Positions 1-8,655 are shown, counted from the stretch's first letter. The stretch: 64,000 nucleotides of DNA from Pyxidicoccus caerfyrddinensis (GCF_010894405.1 NZ_JAAIYA010000014.1:1-64000), one strand, 5' to 3'. The notes: a model not told the origin generated them from the letters alone. Program-made: numbers and translations.

Positions 1-421
1 CGCTCAGGTCCACCACCGACTGCGTCAGCGTCGCGGTGAGGGTGGCCACGGGCGTGGTGGCGGTGCGGCCGTCGCCAGCGGCCCCCGGGCTCACGCCCGA
101 GGCGACATCCGGATTGAGCAGGTCATGCGCTACGCCAGCCTGCGCGCGTGCATTGGGCAGCAGCGTGCCCAGCGCCTGGCGCCAGCGACCACCGGCGCGC
201 TCCACCCCGGCCTCCGCGCCTCGCAGGTCCGTGGAGCGCTCGCGCACGAGGGTGAGCGCCTCGTCCCAGGTCTTCACCAGCCGGGGCGCCGGCGGCACGG
301 GGGTGAGCATCGCGTCCTCCCCTCGCGGCTGGACGACGGCCGCGGGGAGGCCGGAGGAGGTCGGCTCGGACTGTACCGAGGTGACTGCGAGCGCCAGGAG
401 GAGGACGGGAGGGGGTGCCAT
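1..421 (-). CDS. TolC-family outer membrane efflux protein, N-terminal part (cut by window)
   Basis: The reverse strand opens with ATG at 421 and stays open to base 1, giving the first 140 residues of a larger protein. The N-terminus (MAPPPVLLLALAVTSVQS) is a hydrophobic export signal, though without the usual positive charge, so the true start could differ. It is followed by a segment, LVKTWDEALTLVRERSTDLR, typical of the start of the first helical repeat in outer membrane efflux proteins (OEP domain), then GAEAGVERAGGRWRQALG and a DLSV-like beta-strand segment. Such proteins form the trimeric outer-membrane channel of tripartite exporters. The export partners would lie to the left of the window. 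No clear ribosome binding site precedes the ATG. Confidence 0.7.
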   Translation of the reverse strand, partial: MAPPPVLLLALAVTSVQSEPTSSGLPAAVVQPRGEDAMLTPVPPAPRLVKTWDEALTLVRERSTDLRGAEAGVERAGGRWRQALGTLLPNARAQAGVAHDLLNPDVASGVSPGAAGDGRTATTPVATLTATLTQSVVDLS

Positions 422-525
422 ATGCCGGACGTGGAAGAAGGAATTCAGTGACCGAGCGGAGTCACCGCGCACGCATCCCGAGGGAGCACCGAGCCCCCTC
501 CGGGCGCAGAGGCGTCAGGCGCGGC

Positions 526-1278
526 TCAGCTGCGCGGGGCCGCCGGCTTGAACACCGAGGCCTCGATGGGCGCGTCGTAGTGGGCGCTCTGGATGACCTT
601 CTCGCCCTTCTTGCCGTCGGCCTCCCACTGCACGCGGTGGCTCAGCTTGATGCCGTCCACGTCGCGGTAGTCGGAGAAGAAGGCCGTCTTGTTGTACGCC
701 TTGCCCTCGTGCGTTCCCGTAGAGGTGCGGCGCACCTCCAGGAACGACTGCTGGTCGATGAAGCGGACTTCGGTGTTGCCACCCCGGGTGAGGACCAGCC
801 TGAACGCGGGCGCGCCGTTCACCTGCTCCACGCCGTCCAGCTTCAGCGCCACGCCCTGGGCCTTCGGGTCCACGAGGGCGTCATCGAAGGCCGCGTACTC
901 GGCCATCGTCGCGCTCTTCTCCTTGTCCAGCCGCTGCGGCGCCGCCGAGCCCTCCACCATCCAGCCGTGCTGGCCGTCGAACACCTTGCTCGTCCGGGTG
1001 CCGTTCTTCTCCATGTCGTAGCGCACGAGGTTGGGACGCGCGCGCTGCACGGTGGAGGTGGTGACGGTTTCGCCGTCTCGGGAGATGCTGGTGACCTGGA
1101 AGGACTTCGCGGCCTTGAGTCGCTCCTTGCCGCCCACGGCCTTCAGGTGCTTGTCCACGAGGGACTGGAGCGACAGCTGGCCCTGGTGGCACTCGGCACC
1201 CTCGCCTGCGGCGGCGATGGCGGGGGCGAGCGACAGACCGAGTGCGAGGAACGAGGAAACGAGGGACTTGTGCAGCAT
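526..1278 (-). CDS. Secreted LolA-like / outer membrane lipoprotein-sorting-type protein
   Basis: 250 residues with a clear Sec signal peptide (MLHKSLVSSFLALGLSLAPAIAAAG). The mature part has the pattern of the LolA/LppX-like beta fold: an opening helix with HLKAVGGKERLKAAKS, then repeated beta-strands such as VQRARPNLVRYDMEKNG, SKVFDGQHGWMV and a late ...DYRDVDGIKLSHRVQ strand, common in putative lipoprotein-sorting proteins that hold a lipid or lipoprotein in the periplasm. The start is supported by GGAGG eight bases upstream. It sits downstream of, and in the same direction as, the LytS/LytTR pair but 126 bases away, so co-transcription is possible but unproven. The ligand is unknown. Confidence 0.65.
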   Translation of the reverse strand: MLHKSLVSSFLALGLSLAPAIAAAGEGAECHQGQLSLQSLVDKHLKAVGGKERLKAAKSFQVTSISRDGETVTTSTVQRARPNLVRYDMEKNGTRTSKVFDGQHGWMVEGSAAPQRLDKEKSATMAEYAAFDDALVDPKAQGVALKLDGVEQVNGAPAFRLVLTRGGNTEVRFIDQQSFLEVRRTSTGTHEGKAYNKTAFFSDYRDVDGIKLSHRVQWEADGKKGEKVIQSAHYDAPIEASVFKPAAPRS

Positions 1279-1404
1279 GGGGTGTGCCTCCGGGTAACGG
1301 TGTTGCGGGAGACACAGTGCCCTCGGGAGGGGCGCGGCGCTGGAGTGTTCAGCCGGTGGGGACGGGCGTGCGGCGAACGGGCCCCCTCATGCGGCGAACG
1401 GGCT

Positions 1405-2214
1405 TCAGCGCAGGTGCTGGAACTTCTCGCGATGGCTGCGGGCCACGCGCAGCTCGGCGCCGCCGGTGAGCACCACGACCAGGTCTCGCCGGCCTTCGTT
1501 GCGCAGCTCGCGGATGCGCCGCGAGTTGACGATGGCCGAGCGGTGGATGCGCATGAAGCGCTCCGGGTCCAGGCGCGCCTCCAGGCTCTGCATCGTCTCG
1601 CGGTGGAGGTACGCCTTCCCGCCCGCGTGAATCTGCACGTAGTAGTCGGCGGCCTCGATGTATTCGATTTCGTCCACGTCGAGGAACACCACGCGCCCCG
1701 TGTCGCGGATGGCGAGCCGGTGCACCCATGGCTCCGGCGCGGCGGCGGGCGCGGGAGCCGGAGGCGGCGTGACTTCACGGTCGCCGTAGGTGGAGAGCAC
1801 GGACAAGAGCCGCTGACTGAGGTCGGACATGCGCGCCTGGCGAATCTGCGCCTTGGCGCGGCCCACGGCGTCGTGGAAGCGGTCGTCCCGGAAGGGCTTG
1901 AGGAGATAGTCGAGCGCGTGGATGTCGAAGGCGCGCAGGGCGTAGCGGTCGTACGCGGTGACGAAGATGACGGCGGGGACCTCGGTGGGGCCGAGGTGGG
2001 CGAGCACCTCGAAGCCGTTGAGCTCGGGCATCTGCACGTCGAGCAGGACGAGGTCGGGCCGCTGCTCGCGGATGAGGCGCACGGCCTCCGGACCGTTGCC
2101 GGCCTCGCCCACCACGCTGACCTCCGGGTCCGTGGCGAGCAGCAGGCGCAGGCCCTCGCGCGCCAGGGGCTCGTCATCCACGACGAGCGTGCGGATGCTG
2201 GCGGGCACGTTCAT
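1405..2214 (-). CDS. LytTR-family response regulator
   Basis: 269 residues. Residues 1-120 are a receiver domain with the acidic pair D13/D14, phospho-acceptor D59 in LLDVQMPELNG, T86 and K107. A proline/alanine-rich linker (about 148-163) leads to a LytTR DNA-binding domain (about 165-268) containing YIEAADYYVQIHAGGK and FMRIHRSAIVNSRRI, both typical of this family. Its ATG overlaps the stop of the upstream kinase gene by four bases (ATGA), so the two are translationally coupled and almost certainly form a cognate pair. LytTR regulators bind direct repeats upstream of target genes; the targets are not identifiable here. Confidence 0.92.
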   Translation of the reverse strand: MNVPASIRTLVVDDEPLAREGLRLLLATDPEVSVVGEAGNGPEAVRLIREQRPDLVLLDVQMPELNGFEVLAHLGPTEVPAVIFVTAYDRYALRAFDIHALDYLLKPFRDDRFHDAVGRAKAQIRQARMSDLSQRLLSVLSTYGDREVTPPPAPAPAAAPEPWVHRLAIRDTGRVVFLDVDEIEYIEAADYYVQIHAGGKAYLHRETMQSLEARLDPERFMRIHRSAIVNSRRIRELRNEGRRDLVVVLTGGAELRVARSHREKFQHLR

Positions 2215-3389
2215 GACACGGGCACCTGCTCCGAGGCGGACTGGAAGGGCAGCTCCAGGCGGGCACGCACGCCGCCTCCGGGGCGGTTCTCCAGCGTGAA
2301 GGTGTGGCGGTCTCCGTAGAGCTGGTGCATGCGGGCGCGCACGTTGGCCACGCCGATGCAGCCGTCATGGGTGTCCCAGCCGGGCGCGAGTCCGGGGCCG
2401 TCGTCGAGCACCTCCAGCACCAGCCGCGCTCCTTCGCGCGAGGCGCGCAATTCCACGCGTCCGGCACCGGAGCGGGCGGAGAGGCCGTGCTTGATGGCGT
2501 TCTCCACCAGCGGCTGGAGGATGAGGCTGGGCACGAGCGCGCCGAGCGTGGCGGGGTCGATGGCGCGGACCACCTGGAGCCGGTCCTGGAAGCGGGTCTG
2601 CTCGATGTCGAGGTAGCGCTCCAGGAAGTCGAGGTCCTCGTGGAGCGGGACGTGCTGCCGGCCGGTGTTGTTGAGGGCCATGCGCAGCAATTCGCTCACG
2701 CCGGTGAGCATGCGGATGGAGCCGGCGGTGTCCTGCTTGCGCACGAGGACGGAGATGGCGTTGAGCGTGTTGAAGAGGAAGTGCGGGTGGAGCTGGGCGC
2801 GAAGGACGTCGAGCTGGGCGTGGACCAGGCGCGTCTCGAGCTGCGACTGGGCCAGCTCTCCCTCGCGGTAGCGGCGGTGGTACTCCACGGCGTAGCCGAC
2901 GGAGAGGATGCCGCCGTAGATGAGCAGGTCGGTGACGATGTACTTGCTCAGCATCATCGGCAGGATTTGAGGCAGTGGGTTGTCGATGTACCACTGCTCT
3001 CCACAGGCCTTGGAGACGGTGTGGACGAGGACCACGTGGGGGAGCATGAGCGAGAAGAACGTGGACACGTGGACCGCGAGGCTTCGGGGCCAGGCGCCAC
3101 GTTCCAGTCGCCAGCGCCGTCCCAGCCAGAGGATGAGCGGGGTGGCGAAGGCCCAGTACTCCCAGGCCGGGAGAATCATCATCAGGGCCCGGCTGAACGG
3201 ATAGGTGGGGTCCTTGGCCTGCGCGTAGATGTAGTTCTGGCTCGCGCCGATGATGCCCGGCACGGCCCAGATGAGCAGGAGCGGCGGCAGGCGGCGCAAC
3301 AGCCGGAGCAGCCCGGACGGCGCGGACACGGAGGACACCGGCCGCGGCGTCACGGCGGAGGACGGCAGGGCGGGAGAGGTGGATTCCAC
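2211..3389 (-). CDS. LytS/YehU-type sensor histidine kinase
   Basis: 392 residues starting at GTG 3389. The first ~170 residues contain four or so hydrophobic membrane segments (about 33-50, 68-90, 105-124, 145-167). The His_kinase domain carries the diagnostic HPHFLFNTLNAIS motif with phospho-acceptor H203, and the ATPase domain has the N box LVENAIKHG (N297) and the G box DDGPGL. This is the YehU/LytS architecture in which a membrane sensor phosphorylates a LytTR regulator, here encoded immediately downstream with a four-base overlap. There is no recognisable extracytoplasmic sensor domain, so the signal is probably sensed in or at the membrane. Confidence 0.92.
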   Translation of the reverse strand: MESTSPALPSSAVTPRPVSSVSAPSGLLRLLRRLPPLLLIWAVPGIIGASQNYIYAQAKDPTYPFSRALMMILPAWEYWAFATPLILWLGRRWRLERGAWPRSLAVHVSTFFSLMLPHVVLVHTVSKACGEQWYIDNPLPQILPMMLSKYIVTDLLIYGGILSVGYAVEYHRRYREGELAQSQLETRLVHAQLDVLRAQLHPHFLFNTLNAISVLVRKQDTAGSIRMLTGVSELLRMALNNTGRQHVPLHEDLDFLERYLDIEQTRFQDRLQVVRAIDPATLGALVPSLILQPLVENAIKHGLSARSGAGRVELRASREGARLVLEVLDDGPGLAPGWDTHDGCIGVANVRARMHQLYGDRHTFTLENRPGGGVRARLELPFQSASEQVPVS

Positions 3390-3601
3390 GGCGGCCTGAG
3401 TCTACGCCCGCGCCAGGGCCCCTTCCGAACCGGTGCAGCCAAAGGGCTCCGGGGTGCAGCGAACGGGAACGCCTGCCTGCTCCCCGACTTTCCGCCTGTG
3501 TGCGCGGGGAGGGCGGACCCGTGGACGTCAGCGGGAGGCCAGCCGGCCCAGCGACTGCGACACGTGCGCGCCGGGATGGTGTGTCCCCGGGAGCCTGGGT
3601 G

Positions 3602-4177
3602 TCAGCGCGAGGCGAGTCGGCCCTGGGTGTCGATGAAGAACGCGCCGTCACCCGCGACGACCTGCACGCCCTGACGCTCTTCCTCGATGAGCCGCACCGC
3701 ACCGGCGACGCTCCAGGCGCGCTCGGTGCCCAACTCCAGCACACGTCCGTCGGCGGTGCCCGCGTACCGCGAGGTCAGCACCGTGTACGTGGCGTCCGGG
3801 GGCAGCACCTTGGCGAGCAGGCCCAAACGCTCCACGTACTCGGCGGCGCTCGCTTCCTCGGCGGGCGGCAGGGCCTGCCAGCTCACGTCGAGCACGGGCT
3901 CCAGGTGGAAGTCGGAGTCGAGCGAGACGATGCCCGCGTCCGTGGCGGCGAAGAGCTGCTCACCGGCGACCTCCAGGGCGAGGCACGTGGTGCCCGGCAG
4001 CCCTTCCTCCGTGCCGAGCACGCGCACGGGCTGACCATCGGAGGTGAGCACCTCCAGGCCCTCGGTGGTGCAGGCGATGAGGTGGCCCGCGAAGGGCTGC
4101 ATCGCGTACACGGCGCCGGGCAGCGTGGCGGGAGAGGAGAGGGCGACGGCGGCGGCGATGGAGAGGGCGGAGAGCAT
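3602..4177 (-). CDS. Small secreted protein with beta-propeller-like repeats, function unknown
   Basis: 191 residues from ATG 4177 (a GTG one codon upstream is possible; GAGGGAC precedes both). The N-terminus is a short signal peptide. The remainder alternates strand-like stretches such as GHLIACTTEGLEVLTSDGQP, GEQLFAATDAGIVSLDSD and GVQVVAGDGAFFIDTQGRL. This 'value, label, value' pattern is seen in beta-propeller blades, but only three or so blades would fit, fewer than a closed propeller. It may be a fragment or may assemble as an oligomer. No catalytic motif is visible and no family is recognised. Confidence 0.6.
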   Translation of the reverse strand: MLSALSIAAAVALSSPATLPGAVYAMQPFAGHLIACTTEGLEVLTSDGQPVRVLGTEEGLPGTTCLALEVAGEQLFAATDAGIVSLDSDFHLEPVLDVSWQALPPAEEASAAEYVERLGLLAKVLPPDATYTVLTSRYAGTADGRVLELGTERAWSVAGAVRLIEEERQGVQVVAGDGAFFIDTQGRLASR

Positions 4178-4432
4178 CACGCCCGTCCCTCATTGCGAAC
4201 GCCGGGCCAGCCACCGTTCCCAGGAAGGACGCGGGGATACGGGCGACACGGTGTGCGCCCCCGGCCACAGGTGCGGCCGGGAGCCAGCGGTGACGGTCCG
4301 CGTCACCGGCTCATCCAGGACGCAGGTACGGCCTGCACGGAATGAGGAGCCCCCGGCGACCGGTAGCCGCGGAAGGAAGCTTCATTCCACGAGGCCTCCG
4401 CCCGACGGGGACGGAGGCGCCCGCGTCCCGAA

Positions 4433-6247
4433 TCAGAACGACTCTTCCGGCACGTCCATCAGGTCCAGCGTGCCCTGCTCCACCATGCGCGCGGCGTGCG
4501 CCAGGCCCGGGAGCACCTCGTGGCAGTACCAGCGCGCGCTGGCGAGCTTGCCCGCGTAGAAGGCCCTGTCACCGGGGTTGCTCTTCATCCGCTCCAGCGC
4601 CACCTGCGCGTGCCGCACCAGCAGCCAGCCGATGACCAGCTCCGCCACGGACATCAGCACGCGGTTGCCCTGAAGGCCCACGTGGTAGAGCGACTCGCCG
4701 AGCTTCCCCATCAGCGTGCCGAGCATCGTCTCCAGGTCGCCCAGCGCCCGGCCTAGCGCGGCGCGCTCGGCCTCCAGCTCCTTCCCGCCTCCGCCGCCCT
4801 CGGCCGTCTCGCGCACCTGGGTCAACAGCCCCTGCAGCGTCGCCCCGCCGTCCTTCGCCACCTTGCGCATGAGCAGGTCGAGCGCCTGGATGTGCGTGGT
4901 GCCCTCGTAGAGCGTGTCGATCTTCTGGTCCCGGATGTACTGCTCCACCGGATAGTCCGTCAGGAAGCCCGAGCCGCCGTGCACCTGGAGCGACAGCGCC
5001 AGCATCTCGTACGCCTTCTCCGAGCAGTAGCCCTTCACCAGCGGCAGCAGCATGTCGTTGAGCGCGTCCAGCTCGCCGGCCTCGGTGGCGCGGTGGCCGC
5101 CCTTCAACTCCACGCCGTCCTGCATGGAGGCGGTGAAGAGGCACAGCGCGCGCATCCCTTCCGCGTGGGCCTTCTGCGCCATCAGCATGCGGCGCACGTC
5201 CGGGTGGCGGAAGATGGGCACGCGCGGCGCCTTCTTGTCCCGCGCCTGCATCAGGTCCGCGCCCTGGAGCCGGTCCTTCGCGAAGGCCAGCGCGCGCTCG
5301 TAGCCCGCGGACAGCGTGGCCATGGACTTCACGCCCACCGCCATGCGCGCCTGCTCGATGATGTAGAACATCTGCCGCATGCCGTCGTGGACCTCGCCCA
5401 AGAGCAGGCCGCGCGCGGGCTTCCCGTCGCCGAACGTCAGCTCACACGTGACGGAGCCCTTGAGCCCCATCTTCTTCTCCAGCTTGGTGCACACCACGCC
5501 GTTGAGCTCGCCCAGGCGGCCGTCCTCCTCCACCCAGTACTTGGGCACCACGAACAGCGACAGCCCCTTGGTGCCCGGCCCCGCGCCCTCCGGCCGAGCC
5601 AGCACCATGTGCAGGATGTTCTCGGACATGTCCGAGTCACCGTTGGTGATGAAGCGCTTCACGCCTTCAATCTCCCAGACCTCGCCGCCCACGTGACGCG
5701 CCTTCGTGCGCGCGGCGCCCACGTCGCTGCCGGCGTCCGGCTCGGTGAGCACCATGCTGCCCTGCCAGCGGCGCTCCAGCATCAGCGGCAGGAAGCGCCG
5801 CTTCTGCGCGTCCGTCCCCAGCCGGTCGATGATGCGCGCCAGCAGGTTGCCCAGCGTGTAGAAGGCCAGCGCCGCGTTGGCGCCCGCCAGCAGCTCGAAG
5901 GCGGCCCAGCCCAGCGACGGCGGCGCGCCCAGACCGCCCAGGTGCGGCGGCTGCTCCAACAGGTGCATGCCCGCCTCGTAGAACGCGCTCATGGCGTTCT
6001 TCAGGCCCGGCGGCAGCGTCACCTTCCCGCCCTCCAGCTTCGGCGGGTTGTGCTCCGACTCGTCGAACGACGCCGCCAGCTCGCCCGTACACAGCTGGGC
6101 GAACGTCTGGAGCATCTGCCGCGCCGCCGTCTCGTCCAGGTCACCAAAGGGCGCCCGGCCGAGCGAGCTGTTCCCGATGTCGAGGAACTCGAAGAGGTTG
6201 AACTCGATGTCGCGCAGGTTGGGGACGTAGTGGCTCGCGGAAGTCAT
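4433..6247 (-). CDS. Acyl-CoA dehydrogenase, long (about 600-residue) type
   Basis: 604 residues. The order is N-terminal helical domain, middle beta domain (residues ~170-290, with VLTEPDAGSDVGAARTKA, the FAD/substrate loop), C-terminal helical domain with RDQKIDTLYEGTTHIQALDL, where the Glu of YEG is the expected catalytic base, and an extra C-terminal domain of ~130 residues as in the FadE-like class that carries the acyl-CoA dehydrogenase C-terminal extension. The reaction is alpha,beta-dehydrogenation of an acyl-CoA with electrons passed to ETF. Length fits the family. It stands alone between unrelated genes; substrate chain length cannot be read from sequence. No obvious Shine-Dalgarno precedes the ATG. 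Confidence 0.92.
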   Translation of the reverse strand: MTSASHYVPNLRDIEFNLFEFLDIGNSSLGRAPFGDLDETAARQMLQTFAQLCTGELAASFDESEHNPPKLEGGKVTLPPGLKNAMSAFYEAGMHLLEQPPHLGGLGAPPSLGWAAFELLAGANAALAFYTLGNLLARIIDRLGTDAQKRRFLPLMLERRWQGSMVLTEPDAGSDVGAARTKARHVGGEVWEIEGVKRFITNGDSDMSENILHMVLARPEGAGPGTKGLSLFVVPKYWVEEDGRLGELNGVVCTKLEKKMGLKGSVTCELTFGDGKPARGLLLGEVHDGMRQMFYIIEQARMAVGVKSMATLSAGYERALAFAKDRLQGADLMQARDKKAPRVPIFRHPDVRRMLMAQKAHAEGMRALCLFTASMQDGVELKGGHRATEAGELDALNDMLLPLVKGYCSEKAYEMLALSLQVHGGSGFLTDYPVEQYIRDQKIDTLYEGTTHIQALDLLMRKVAKDGGATLQGLLTQVRETAEGGGGGKELEAERAALGRALGDLETMLGTLMGKLGESLYHVGLQGNRVLMSVAELVIGWLLVRHAQVALERMKSNPGDRAFYAGKLASARWYCHEVLPGLAHAARMVEQGTLDLMDVPEESF

Positions 6248-6325
6248 GGGCCGCGAAGCTAGCCGAGGTTGATTCGAGAGTCAGTCCTCGGGTGGGAGTC
6301 GGGATTCACCCATAGTGAAATCCAA

Positions 6326-6355
6326 TTGCGAATGCTGGTGAAGCCTGCTTAGCCT
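6326..6355 (+). promoter_or_regulatory. Candidate sigma-70-like promoter for the secreted protein at 6418
   Basis: TTGCGA at 6326-6331 and TAGCCT at 6350-6355 are separated by 18 bases, in a locally AT-richer stretch between the divergent acyl-CoA dehydrogenase and the gene at 6418. The match to consensus is partial and no transcript data are available. Confidence 0.3.
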
Positions 6356-6417
6356 CCAAAAGCCGTCATTCACGGCGGCGCATCGGCTCGCGGTCGGAGC
6401 CGCAAAAGGGGCCACTC

Positions 6418-7032
6418 ATGACTCGTTGTCCTGTCGTGTCCGTCTTCCGTTCGTTGGCATTGCTGCTCGTGGTCGGCGCACCGCTCACCGCGGCCGCGCA
6501 GGTCTGTGACGACAATGCGCGCACGGCGTATCAGAACGCGGTGAACGCGGGGGCCACGGAGTCGGAGCTGGAGGCCCAGTTCGGTCAGTGTCGCGGCACG
6601 GTGACGCAGAGCGTGGTGGCGACGAGCACCAACTTCAACATCTTCTACGAGAAGATGAACAGCTGCGGCCTGCACCCGCAGCAGCGGCGTCCCGCGTGTG
6701 ACGTGGAGATTCGCCAGGTCGGCGGCTACGGCGCCTTCCCCGCGGGCAGCAACGAGTTCGTGCGGTTCTGCTTCGACTGCGACCTCAACGGCGTCTTCGA
6801 GTACAGCGTGGTGGGCAGTGTGCACGTGACGAACAACATCTCGCCGCAGGGGCCGTCCTGGTACCACTCGGCCAACGCGGTGGCCGCGAACACGCCGGCC
6901 ACGTGCGCGTGGGGCAGCGGCCGCACCATCCGCATGCGCGCCATCCTGTCGTGGGCCGCCCAGCCGGCGAGCTGCACGTCCAAGCCCATCTGGGGCAACT
7001 GGATTGACTTCCAGGCCCGCCTGGACCCGTGA
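6418..7032 (+). CDS. Secreted Cys-containing protein, function unknown
   Basis: 204 residues with a standard signal peptide ending near AAAQ (about residue 28). The mature protein has eight cysteines spread through the chain (for example VCDDNAR, GQCRGT, SCGLHPQQRRPACDVE, FCFDCDLNG, ATCAWGSG, PASCTSK), which would suit disulfides in an exported protein. A polar, aromatic-rich second half (GSVHVTNNISPQGPSWYHS) suggests a beta-rich fold. An AAAAGGGG ribosome site precedes the ATG and a strong hairpin follows the stop, so it is a single-gene unit. I do not recognise a family. Confidence 0.7.
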   Translation: MTRCPVVSVFRSLALLLVVGAPLTAAAQVCDDNARTAYQNAVNAGATESELEAQFGQCRGTVTQSVVATSTNFNIFYEKMNSCGLHPQQRRPACDVEIRQVGGYGAFPAGSNEFVRFCFDCDLNGVFEYSVVGSVHVTNNISPQGPSWYHSANAVAANTPATCAWGSGRTIRMRAILSWAAQPASCTSKPIWGNWIDFQARLDP

Positions 7033-7065
7033 GCCTCGCGCTGTCCTGAGGCACTGAAGCACGAA

Positions 7066-7095
7066 GGGCCTCCGGGGCATGTTCCCCGGAGGCCC
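7066..7095. terminator. Bidirectional intrinsic terminator
   Basis: A perfect 12-base-pair stem (GGGCCTCCGGGG paired with CCCCGGAGGCCC) with a six-base loop, followed on the plus strand by TTGTTGTTT. It lies between two convergent genes (6418-7032 and 7121-8245) and can serve both. Confidence 0.88.
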
Positions 7096-7120
7096 TTGTT
7101 GTTTCGTCGAGCGGCTTCGC

Positions 7121-8245
7121 TCAGGAGCCCTTGAGCTGCAGCGTGGGCACCGCGCCCTCGCCGAGCACCAGGTGCACCTGGCCGACCTTGGAGGCCAGGT
7201 CCTTGTACGCCTCCAGCTCCTTGAGGCGCACCAGCAGCGGGTTCTCCGCGAGCACCTTCGCCGTCTGCGCCATGGAGCGCGTCGCGGCCGTCTCCTCGCG
7301 GCGGAGGATGACGTTGGCCTCCGCCTCCTTCTGCGCCTGGATGACCCGGTTGAGCAGCTCCTTCATCTCACCCGGCAGCACCACGTCCTTGATGCCGAAG
7401 CGCAACAGCTCCAGGCCCACCGTGTCCGCGCGGTCCTTCACGTCGGCGAAGAGGGACTCGGCCACCGCCTCACGGGAGGCGAGCAGCTCGTCCAGCGTGC
7501 GCACCGCCACCGCCTCGCGCGCCGCCAGCTGCATGGCGAGGTAGAGGATGTCATCCGGCGAGCGGGCCACCACGGCGAGCCGGCGCGCGTCCGCCACGCG
7601 GAAGGCCGCGGAGAGGTTGAGGCGCAGGCTGACGCGGTCCTTCGTCATCACCTCCTGGCCCGTGACGTGGAGCAGGCGCTCACGCAGGTCGATGGCCGCG
7701 AGCTGCACCTTGCGCGCGACCGTCCACGCCGCATGACGGCCGGCGGGCAGCACCGCGTCCAGCGAGCCGTCCACGTAGCGCAGCACGACGCTGCCCTCCG
7801 CGGCGATGGCCTCCACGTAGTCGCTCGCGGGCACGAGCGCGCGCACGTCGTCGCGCAGCGGGGCCGTGGCCACGCCGGACGTGTCCACGCGCTCCACGCG
7901 CACGGCGGGCGAGGCGGGCACCAGGGCGCGGCCGGGGATGCGCTCCACCGTCCACACCTGGTGCTGACCGCGGCCGAGCCACTTCGCGGGGCGGCCCTTG
8001 TGGAAGAGGACGGCGCGCTCGTCGGCGCCGAGCTCCACCACCTGGAGGTCCGCCTCCGGCACGAGGGCCAGCAGCGACGTGTCGAGGTTGACGAGGGGCT
8101 GCTCGGTGCTCACGCGCACCAGCCGCACCTTGCTGAAGGGGTAGACCAGCCAGTACCGGCCGGGCACGAGGTAGCGCGTCGGCAGCTCGTCCACGAGGAC
8201 GAACGCCCGCTCGTTCTGCCCGACATCCACATGCAAGATGCTCAT
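7121..8245 (-). CDS. SPFH / band-7 (slipin-like) domain protein
   Basis: 374 residues from ATG 8245, chosen because GGGAGG lies just upstream and because the 37 codons before it look non-coding. The C-terminal half is a slipin-type SPFH domain: LHVTGQEVMTKDRVSLRLNLSA, ARSPDDILYLAMQLAAREAV, then ...VGLELLRFGIKDVVLPGEMKELLNRVIQAQKEAEANVILRREE, the band-7 signature and the start of the flotillin-like coiled coil. Unusually there is no N-terminal membrane hairpin; instead the first ~190 residues hold extra strand-rich repeats (VDVGQNERAFVLVDELPTRYLVPGRYWLVYPF and a second similar unit GADERAVLFHKGRPAKWLGRGQHQVW). It may be a cytosolic or peripheral scaffold. SPFH proteins organise membrane microdomains and regulate proteases. 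Confidence 0.85.
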   Translation of the reverse strand: MSILHVDVGQNERAFVLVDELPTRYLVPGRYWLVYPFSKVRLVRVSTEQPLVNLDTSLLALVPEADLQVVELGADERAVLFHKGRPAKWLGRGQHQVWTVERIPGRALVPASPAVRVERVDTSGVATAPLRDDVRALVPASDYVEAIAAEGSVVLRYVDGSLDAVLPAGRHAAWTVARKVQLAAIDLRERLLHVTGQEVMTKDRVSLRLNLSAAFRVADARRLAVVARSPDDILYLAMQLAAREAVAVRTLDELLASREAVAESLFADVKDRADTVGLELLRFGIKDVVLPGEMKELLNRVIQAQKEAEANVILRREETAATRSMAQTAKVLAENPLLVRLKELEAYKDLASKVGQVHLVLGEGAVPTLQLKGS

Positions 8246-8581
8246 CGCGCACCTCCCTTCTCCCCGTTCAGGGGAGCCTGATGACCGGGACTGAGATTGC
8301 GCGCCTGCGCGCGCGGGTCCCGGGTACGACTGAAAAGTGAGAGCCCCACCCTTCACGGACTGAAGCGCCGACTGCGTGCCCGTTCCGCTTCCGGCCTCTC
8401 CGCGCTCGCGGGCCAGGCCATTCCACGGACGGCGGCAGGGGCTCCCGCTGACGGCTCGGGGTGGCCCTGTCGCCCTGGCGGAGGGCCGGGCGTCACAGCG
8501 GGGGAAGGTGGAAGTGGCGGACCAGCGTTCGCGTCAGCTCCGGGCAGGGCCCCCTGGTGGATGACCGATTTTGCAGATCGG
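8246..8581. other. Intergenic stretch upstream of the SPFH gene
   Basis: 336 bases between the SPFH start codon and the tRNA 3' end. I see the SPFH ribosome site and a short inverted repeat CCGAT/ATCGG (8565-8569 and 8577-8581) just beyond the tRNA, but no convincing gene or promoter. Confidence 0.4.
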
Positions 8582-8655
8582 ATCAGAACGAAGGATTTGA
8601 ACCTTCAACCCCAAGATTTCGAATCTTGTGCTCTTCCCAGTTGAGCTAGTTCTGA
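8582..8655 (-). tRNA. tRNA, class I cloverleaf with anticodon CGA (would read UCG, Ser)
   Basis: The reverse strand folds into a complete cloverleaf. Acceptor TCAGAAC/GTTCTGA (7 bp); T8 A9; D stem GCTC/GAGC with loop AACTGGGAA; anticodon stem CAAGA/TCTTG with loop TTCGAAA; variable loop GGGTT (5 nt); T stem GAAGG/CCTTC with loop TTCAAAT. The invariant bases T8, A14, G18, G19, A21, T33, G53, T54, T55, C56, A58 and C61 are all present. The anticodon CGA is at 8619-8621. Bacterial serine tRNAs normally have a long variable arm (class II), which is absent here. The first pair is U1-A72, the base after the acceptor stem is T, and CCA is not encoded. The gene is only about 44 percent GC. Isotype is therefore uncertain: it may be mischarged, decode something unusual, or be a relic. 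Confidence 0.8.

Noticed and set aside
415-2319. Long plus-strand open frame opposite the LolA-like and LytTR genes
   Set aside because: It is a high-GC antisense shadow: the minus strand carries recognisable domains throughout and the plus translation is His/Arg/Val-rich with no family.
8461-8649. Short plus-strand frame containing a sequence like ...GFEPSTPRF
   Set aside because: It is the well-known spurious translation across a tRNA gene on the other strand.
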